From contig WUAK01000111.1 of assembly GCA_009827205.1 (NCBI GenBank), positions 1-8,574 of the forward strand: a stretch of 8,574 nt of DNA, in the 5' to 3' direction. Positions 1-4,064 of this stretch are shown here, piece by piece (the first letter of the stretch is position 1; each line of letters starts with the position of its first letter). The stretch is from Phycisphaeraceae bacterium. Lineage in GTDB: Bacteria; Planctomycetota; Phycisphaerae; Phycisphaerales; UBA1924. The notes under the pieces are model-generated. The model had not been told where the DNA came from, made no database searches, and saw nothing but the letters and a program-made list of their open reading frames with translations. Both the position numbers and the translations under genes were made by a program.

Positions 1-235
1 TGGTGGCGATCTCGAGCACCGTATCGACTAGTAACTCTGCTGCGATCTGATCGATCTGAGCGTCTGTGAGCGCGCCCTGCAGAAGGAAAACACGCGACGT
101 CGAGGCGCTGGTGAGCCTGATGCCGATCACCTCTGCCTCACGGATGAGCGAGCGGGCCTCGGGATCCGGGACGCCGGGCTTTTTCGTGATGACGATGCGA
201 TGGACAGCTGGCGCGAGGGTATCGGACGTGCTCAT
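1..235 (-). CDS. purL: Phosphoribosylformylglycinamidine synthase, N-terminal PurS-like part (partial, runs off the left edge)
   Basis: Reading the minus strand from the ATG at 235 gives 78 codons with no stop before the window edge. The visible protein begins MSTSDTLAPAVHRIVITKKP. It continues with GVPDPEARSLIREAEVIGI, a strand (VFLLQG) and AAELLVDTVLEI. This layout, strand-'GVxDPEA'-helix-strand-helix-'LLVDxVxE', matches the PurS domain, which is either a small separate protein or the N-terminus of long PurL. The enzyme converts FGAR to FGAM with glutamine and ATP in de novo purine synthesis in the cytoplasm. An in-frame TAA lies eight codons upstream, so this ATG is the first possible one. 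No clear Shine-Dalgarno sequence is visible. The gene could instead be a stand-alone purS; the visible part cannot decide. It is divergent from the RNase H gene. Confidence 0.65.
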   Translation of the reverse strand, partial: MSTSDTLAPAVHRIVITKKPGVPDPEARSLIREAEVIGIRLTSASTSRVFLLQGALTDAQIDQIAAELLVDTVLEIAT

Positions 236-309
236 GCGTGATGGTAGGGACAGGTCTTAGCAAGAGTTGGTCCGGGAATGTGAATGTGGGCGATGAGTAG
301 AGTTGTCGG

Positions 310-315
310 AAGGAG
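310..315 (+). promoter_or_regulatory. Ribosome binding site deciding the TTG start of rnhA
   Basis: AAGGAG is followed by a 6-base spacer and then TTG at 322. An in-frame TAG at 298-300 excludes any longer reading, so the TTG start is well supported. Confidence 0.8.
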
Positions 316-321
316 CACACG

Positions 322-792
322 TTGCCAGACGAGACCAAGCCCACCGTTCAGCTCTACACAGACGGCGCCTGCTCTGGGAACCCAGGGCCTGGCGGCTGGG
401 GGTTCATCCTCAGGCACCCGACTAGCGGCAAAGAGATCGAACGCGCTGGGGCAGAGGCGAACACGACCAACAACCGCATGGAACTTATGGCGGTCATCGA
501 AGGGTTATCCCTCCTGTCAAGGCCTTCGGTCGTCGAGTTGTACTCGGACTCGCAGTACGTCCTCAAGGGTCTCAAGGAGTGGCTCCACTCGTGGAAGCGG
601 CGAGGCTGGAAGACAGCCGATAAGAAGCCCGTGAAGAACGTCGAGCTCTGGAAGAAGCTCGATGAGCTTGCACAAGAGCATGAATTACACATGCACTGGA
701 TCCGTGGGCACGCGGGTCATCCTGAGAACGAACGCGCTGATGAACTCGCGGTCGAGGCCCGAGAATCTCTCGTGTCGTCCGATCATTCATAA
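322..792 (+). CDS. rnhA: Ribonuclease HI
   Basis: This 156-residue protein has the usual length of bacterial RNase HI (about 150-160). It cleaves the RNA strand of RNA-DNA hybrids, clearing R-loops and replication primers in the cytoplasm. The full catalytic set is visible: D14 in YTDGACSGNPGPGGWG, E54 in TTNNRMEL, D76 in YSDSQY, H130 in IRGHAGHPEN and D140 in ERADELA. The basic protrusion (KEWLHSWKRRGWKTADKKPVKN, about 85-106), the substrate-binding handle of E. coli-type enzymes, is also present. Translation starts at TTG, supported by AAGGAG six bases upstream and by an in-frame stop just before it. It is the only gene between the divergent purine gene and the pilus operon, 167 bases before pilT, so it probably has its own promoter. 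I could not pick out a convincing -35/-10 pair in the 236-321 gap. Confidence 0.96.
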   Translation: MPDETKPTVQLYTDGACSGNPGPGGWGFILRHPTSGKEIERAGAEANTTNNRMELMAVIEGLSLLSRPSVVELYSDSQYVLKGLKEWLHSWKRRGWKTADKKPVKNVELWKKLDELAQEHELHMHWIRGHAGHPENERADELAVEARESLVSSDHS

Positions 793-860
793 GACCTCCA
801 CCAATACCAAGGGTGACCCGGCTCATCCGGTGCAGACGTTGCCGGTGGAGCGAGCGTGCG

Positions 861-916
861 GATCGGACGATCTTCGCGGCTTTCCCCCGTCAACCGGGTC
901 GCTCTGTTGTCCGATC
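861..916. repeat. 8-base inverted repeat in the rnhA-pilT gap
   Basis: GATCGGAC (861-868) is the exact reverse complement of GTCCGATC (909-916), separated by 40 bases. The inner flanks could add a G-U and an A-U pair. A 9-base direct repeat, CGATCTTCG, overlaps the arms at 868-876 and 912-920. The pair ends about 44 bases before the pilT start, so it may be an operator or a leader structure. There is no T-run, so it does not look like a standard terminator. The rest of the 793-959 gap shows no gene. Confidence 0.4.
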
Positions 917-946
917 TTCGACGTGACGAGCGAATGCCCGCCCGTC

Positions 947-952
947 GGAGGA
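947..952 (+). promoter_or_regulatory. Ribosome binding site deciding the GTG start of pilT
   Basis: GGAGGA lies 7 bases before GTG at 960. An ATG at 955 is in another frame and only 2 bases from this site, so GTG is the better start. Confidence 0.8.
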
Positions 953-959
953 TCATGCC

Positions 960-2015
960 GTGGATCTCAAACGAGTGCTTCAGGCCGCCTTTGATGCGGA
1001 CGCGTCGGACATCCACCTCGTCTCCGGGCATAAGCCCATGATGCGAGTCCATCGCGTGATGACCGCGATGGAGTTTGATGTCATCACACCCGAGGACGGC
1101 CGCAAGATTCTCCAGCAGATGGTTCCAAGCGAACTCGTCAAGGAGTTCGACAAGCACAAGGATCTCGACTTCTCGTACGAGATCGAGGGCATCGGGCGTT
1201 ACCGTGTGAACGCGCACATGCAGCGCGGCACGCTGGGATTTGCTCTCAGAACGATCAAGACCGAGGTGCCGCCTCTTGCGAGCCTGGGCCTGCCGGACGT
1301 GATCGGGCGACTGACCTACCTGCCCCGCGGGCTCGTGCTTGTCACGGGTGACACGGGTTCAGGTAAGACCACCACGCTGGCGGCGATGATCCAGACGATG
1401 AACCAGCGCTATCGCAAGCACATCATCACGCTCGAGGACCCGGTCGAGTACGCGTTTGAGAGCGACAAGTCAGTCGTCGAGCAGCGCGAGCTCGGTGCCG
1501 ATATGCCGACCTTCGCATCGGGCCTCAAGCACGCGTTGCGTCAGGATCCGGACATCGTGCTCGTCGGTGAGATGCGTGACCTGGATACGACTGCTCTGGC
1601 GATCACCGCTGCAGAAACCGGTCACTTGGTGCTCTCGACTCTGCACACGGTCAACGCGTCGCAGACGGTCGAACGAATCATTGATATGTACCCGGCGAAC
1701 CAGCAGAACCAGATCCGTGCCATGCTTGCCAACACACTCCAGGCGGTTGTCTCGCAGACACTGTTCACGCGGATCGACAAGCCCGGCATGTGCCCGGGTA
1801 CCGAGATTCTGTTGTGCACGCCTGCTGTCCGCAACCTCATCCGTGAGGCACGCACGTTCGAGATTCCAAACGTCATCGAGACCAGCCGGAACCTCGGTAT
1901 GCAGAGCCTCGACAGCTCGATCGCAGAGTTGTACTTCAACGGCATGATCGGTCGCGACGACGCGATCGCGCAGGCGGCTTACCCAGACAAGCTCGAACGC
2001 GAACTGGCGGCCTGA
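960..2015 (+). CDS. pilT: Type IV pilus twitching motility ATPase PilT
   Basis: This 351-residue cytoplasmic hexameric ATPase normally powers pilus retraction. Domains in order are an N-terminal PAS-like region opening with LQAAFDADASDIHLVSG, and a RecA-like core. The core has Walker A GDTGSGKT (130-137, K136), an Asp box ITLEDPVEY (156-164), Walker B DPDIVLVGEMRD (196-207, E204) and a His box HLVLSTLHT (222-230, H222/H229). From about 289 follows AVRNLIREARTFEIPNVIET, the AIRNLIRE-type C-terminal element characteristic of PilT rather than PilB or GspE. The length suits PilT (about 340-370); PilB is over 500 and has a zinc-binding segment, absent here. The start is GTG with GGAGGA seven bases upstream. 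The gene lies 39 bases before pilC and probably opens the operon. Whether it works only in retraction cannot be told from sequence, since no pilB is in view. Confidence 0.95.
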   Translation: MDLKRVLQAAFDADASDIHLVSGHKPMMRVHRVMTAMEFDVITPEDGRKILQQMVPSELVKEFDKHKDLDFSYEIEGIGRYRVNAHMQRGTLGFALRTIKTEVPPLASLGLPDVIGRLTYLPRGLVLVTGDTGSGKTTTLAAMIQTMNQRYRKHIITLEDPVEYAFESDKSVVEQRELGADMPTFASGLKHALRQDPDIVLVGEMRDLDTTALAITAAETGHLVLSTLHTVNASQTVERIIDMYPANQQNQIRAMLANTLQAVVSQTLFTRIDKPGMCPGTEILLCTPAVRNLIREARTFEIPNVIETSRNLGMQSLDSSIAELYFNGMIGRDDAIAQAAYPDKLERELAA

Positions 2016-2044
2016 GTACGGATCAAAGCGGAATAGCCAAGCCC

Positions 2045-2050
2045 GAGGAG
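2045..2050 (+). promoter_or_regulatory. Ribosome binding site of pilC
   Basis: GAGGAG is followed by a rather short 4-base spacer before ATG 2055. It lies in the 39-base gap after the pilT stop, consistent with co-transcription. Confidence 0.65.
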
Positions 2051-2054
2051 CAGC

Positions 2055-3281
2055 ATGGCCAATTACAAGTACACAGTCCGCGACGCGTCGGGCAAGTCCC
2101 AGTCGGGCGTGCTCACCTCCGAAAGCCTTGAGGCCGCTGCTTCCATCTTGCGCGGTCAGGGGCTACGGATCAGCAGCATCGCTCCCGCCAACGGCGGTAT
2201 TGACAAGGACCAGCTATTCACGAAGCTCGCAGAGCTCAATGCGGGCAAGCCTAAGACCTCCCACGTTCTCGACTTTACGACCCAGCTTGCTGTCATGATG
2301 CGAGCGGGCATCAACCTCCGCTCGGCGCTCGAGGGCATCGCTGAGCAGACCTCGCACGCGGGGTTCAAGAAGATCGTGCTCCAACTGAAGGCGGATGTCG
2401 AGGCCGGTAAGCAGTTCTCCGAGGCGCTCTCGAAGCACCCGAAACTGTTCGGCAAGATGTACATCAACATGGTCCGCGCGTCAGAGATGTCTGGCTCGTT
2501 CAGCGACATGCTCGACCGGATCGCCGCGTACATCGGTCAGGAGATGGAAACCCGCCGGATGGTTATCGGCGCGGCTATCTACCCCGCGGTCATCGGCACG
2601 ATGGCAGTCGTCGTGACCATTTTCTTGCTGACGTTCGTGCTGCCCAAATTCTACATCGTGTTCGAGGGTAAGGAAGAGATCCTGCCTTGGGCGACCAAGT
2701 TCCTCATGGGGCTTTCCGAGTTTGTGATCCAGAAAAAGCTCTACCTTGGTGTGGGCTTCCTCGCTGTGTTCGCAGGTTTGTTCGCGTTTAGCAAGACCGA
2801 GGTGGGTGGGTTCTTTATCGATAAGATGAAGCTCCGCATCCCTGTCCTCAAGGGCATGTTCAAGGCGCTCTACATCAGTCGCTCGCTGCAGACGATGGGC
2901 CAGCTCATCAACGCCGGTGTCCCAATGCTCGACACGATCGCCATCACGGGCGATATCTCTGGCAACAGGCTTTACAAGGGCATGTGGAAGTCCGTGTATT
3001 CGAGCGTGAAGCAGGGTAAGAAACTGACCGCACCGCTCCGCAAGACCAAGCTGCTTCCGATGAGTGTGGTGCAGATGATCGCGGCGGGCGAGGATTCAGG
3101 TAAGCTCGGCGAAGTTCTCGACGAGGTCTCCGAGTATTACCACAAGAGGCTCCGAGAAGCGATCAAGACGGTTACCGGAATGATCGAGCCCATCATGATC
3201 ATCGTAATGGGTACAGTCGTTGGCTTCATCGCCATGGCGATCATTCTCCCGATCTTCAAGATGTCGGCGATCGTCAAGTAA
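2055..3281 (+). CDS. pilC: Type IV pilus / type II secretion inner-membrane platform protein PilC (GspF family)
   Basis: This 408-residue protein has the standard length and layout of the PilC/GspF family. It begins YKYTVRDASGKSQSGVL, the usual short N-terminal beta-rich region. Two repeated T2SSF helical domains follow: about 70-190 (VLDFTTQLAVMMRAGINLRSALEGI...) and about 272-395 (ISRSLQTMGQLINAGVPMLDTI...MIAAGEDSGKLGEVLDEVSEYY). Hydrophobic membrane segments are near 173-197, 230-246 and 378-402. In the assembly machine PilC is the platform in the inner membrane. It contacts the cytoplasmic ATPase hexamer and turns its motion into insertion or removal of pilin subunits. The conserved AGEDSG/ASEMSG-type turns occur in both halves. 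Placement directly after pilT and before three pilin-like genes fits the pilus role; an exclusively secretory (GspF) role is less likely next to pilT. Confidence 0.93.
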   Translation: MANYKYTVRDASGKSQSGVLTSESLEAAASILRGQGLRISSIAPANGGIDKDQLFTKLAELNAGKPKTSHVLDFTTQLAVMMRAGINLRSALEGIAEQTSHAGFKKIVLQLKADVEAGKQFSEALSKHPKLFGKMYINMVRASEMSGSFSDMLDRIAAYIGQEMETRRMVIGAAIYPAVIGTMAVVVTIFLLTFVLPKFYIVFEGKEEILPWATKFLMGLSEFVIQKKLYLGVGFLAVFAGLFAFSKTEVGGFFIDKMKLRIPVLKGMFKALYISRSLQTMGQLINAGVPMLDTIAITGDISGNRLYKGMWKSVYSSVKQGKKLTAPLRKTKLLPMSVVQMIAAGEDSGKLGEVLDEVSEYYHKRLREAIKTVTGMIEPIMIIVMGTVVGFIAMAIILPIFKMSAIVK

Positions 3282-3306
3282 TCGATAATCGGGGTGTGAC
3301 CGTCAT

Positions 3307-3314
3307 GGAGAGGA
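3307..3314 (+). promoter_or_regulatory. Ribosome binding site deciding the start of the PilV/GspI-like gene
   Basis: GGAGAGGA lies 5 bases before ATG 3320. The upstream in-frame GTG (3296) and ATG (3305) have no comparable purine-rich site, so ATG 3320 is preferred. Confidence 0.65.
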
Positions 3315-3319
3315 CTCCG

Positions 3320-3997
3320 ATGCGAAACTTCGGACGACGACAGAGGCGGCGCCTCGCACGGCGCCGGGGCTTTACCCTGCTAGAGACGATGCTCACGCTT
3401 GTGATCGTCTCGGTAGGTGTGGCCGCGGTATTCGATTCGTACGGCGCGTTCACTGTTGCCAACCAGTGGTCATCTCGCACGGCGACAGCAGAGCTGCTTG
3501 CCAATGAGATCCGCGAGTTCACGCGCACACTGCCCCGGCACGACCCCGTCACCGGGCTCGACCTCGACGAGGACTCGGGCGATGTGTACGGGTGGGGCCT
3601 TGAGCCTGGTGAAGTCGAAGCAACCGACGTTGATGACATCGACGATCTCGACGGGATCAGCTTCGTCTGGTCAGGTGCCGATCTGCAGAACAGCGAGATG
3701 CCCGGTCCCATTGATGCGGCAGGCAATGTCATCGAGCAGTACGTGCTGAACTCGGTTGACCGTGCCAGCGGCGATGACGTCCAGTTCGGGTGGGTCCAGA
3801 CCATCACGGTCGACAAGGTCAGCCCGTTTGACTACGCCGAGGTGCTCGAGCCTGGGTTCGACGAGCCCGCCGACGGCGACTTCCGTGGGCGCGATGTGGA
3901 CGACTACCCGCTTCGGATCACAGTCACGGTTGGTTACCAGGGCATGTTTGATGCCGAGCCTGACACGATTACCACACTGAGCTGGATCGTCCCGTAA
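3320..3997 (+). CDS. Minor type IV prepilin, PilV/GspI-like
   Basis: This 225-residue protein (from ATG 3320) has a classic class III signal. A basic leader (RRQRRRLARRRG, ending at G17) is followed by FTLLETMLTLVIVSVGVAAVF. Prepilin peptidase would cut G17|F18, leaving Glu at mature position 5 (E22). The 'TLLETMLTLVIVSVGVAAVFDSY' helix resembles PilV and GspI, minor pilins of the tip-initiation complex. The globular part has no residue-level similarity I recognise. It is strongly acidic, with DLDEDSGD and a DVDDIDDLDG stretch at about 103-112. It ends with LRITVTVGYQGMFDAEPDTITTLSWIVP, a beta-strand ending typical of such proteins. The gene lies 38 bases after pilC and 67 before the large pilin-like gene. 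A longer start at GTG 3296 (233 residues) is possible but has a weaker ribosome site. The class is confident; the exact orthologue (PilV against GspI) is not. Confidence 0.82.
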   Translation: MRNFGRRQRRRLARRRGFTLLETMLTLVIVSVGVAAVFDSYGAFTVANQWSSRTATAELLANEIREFTRTLPRHDPVTGLDLDEDSGDVYGWGLEPGEVEATDVDDIDDLDGISFVWSGADLQNSEMPGPIDAAGNVIEQYVLNSVDRASGDDVQFGWVQTITVDKVSPFDYAEVLEPGFDEPADGDFRGRDVDDYPLRITVTVGYQGMFDAEPDTITTLSWIVP

Positions 3998-4025
3998 GGA
4001 CATCCGTTGATGTTTGTTTGATAGA

Positions 4026-4039
4026 TGCCCGGCGGGGCA
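4026..4039 (+). other. Small G+C hairpin in the leader of the large pilin-like gene
   Basis: TGCCC (4026-4030) can pair with GGGCA (4035-4039) around a GGCG loop. It sits between the stop of the preceding gene and the ribosome site at 4053-4061. It could be an intercistronic stability or processing element. The stem is only five pairs with no T-run, so chance is possible. Confidence 0.3.
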
Positions 4040-4052
4040 CAAGCCGCGACTT

Positions 4053-4061
4053 GGGAGAGGA
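4053..4061 (+). promoter_or_regulatory. Ribosome binding site deciding ATG 4065 of the large pilin-like gene
   Basis: GGGAGAGGA ends three bases before ATG 4065; counted from GGGAG the spacing is 7. The in-frame TTG at 4014 has no such site, so the shorter protein is preferred. Confidence 0.65.
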
Positions 4062-4064
4062 CTT

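Noticed and set aside
236..321. Divergent promoters between the purine gene and rnhA
   Set aside because: No -35/-10 pair with acceptable match and spacing could be picked by eye; promoters are expected but not located.
783..1217. 144-codon minus-strand open frame across the rnhA-pilT gap
   Set aside because: Most of it is antisense to the conserved start of pilT, and no domain is visible.
3296..3319. Longer N-terminus of the PilV/GspI-like protein from GTG 3296 or ATG 3305
   Set aside because: The purine-rich site GGAGAGGA fits ATG 3320, and the leader to G17 is already complete from there.
3274..3816. 180-codon minus-strand open frame opposite the PilV/GspI-like gene
   Set aside because: Ser/Thr/Arg-rich low-complexity translation without motifs, antisense to a gene with a clear prepilin signal.
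4014..4064. Longer N-terminus of the large pilin-like protein from TTG 4014
   Set aside because: It lacks a ribosome site and would run through the hairpin region, whereas ATG 4065 has GGGAGAGGA directly upstream.
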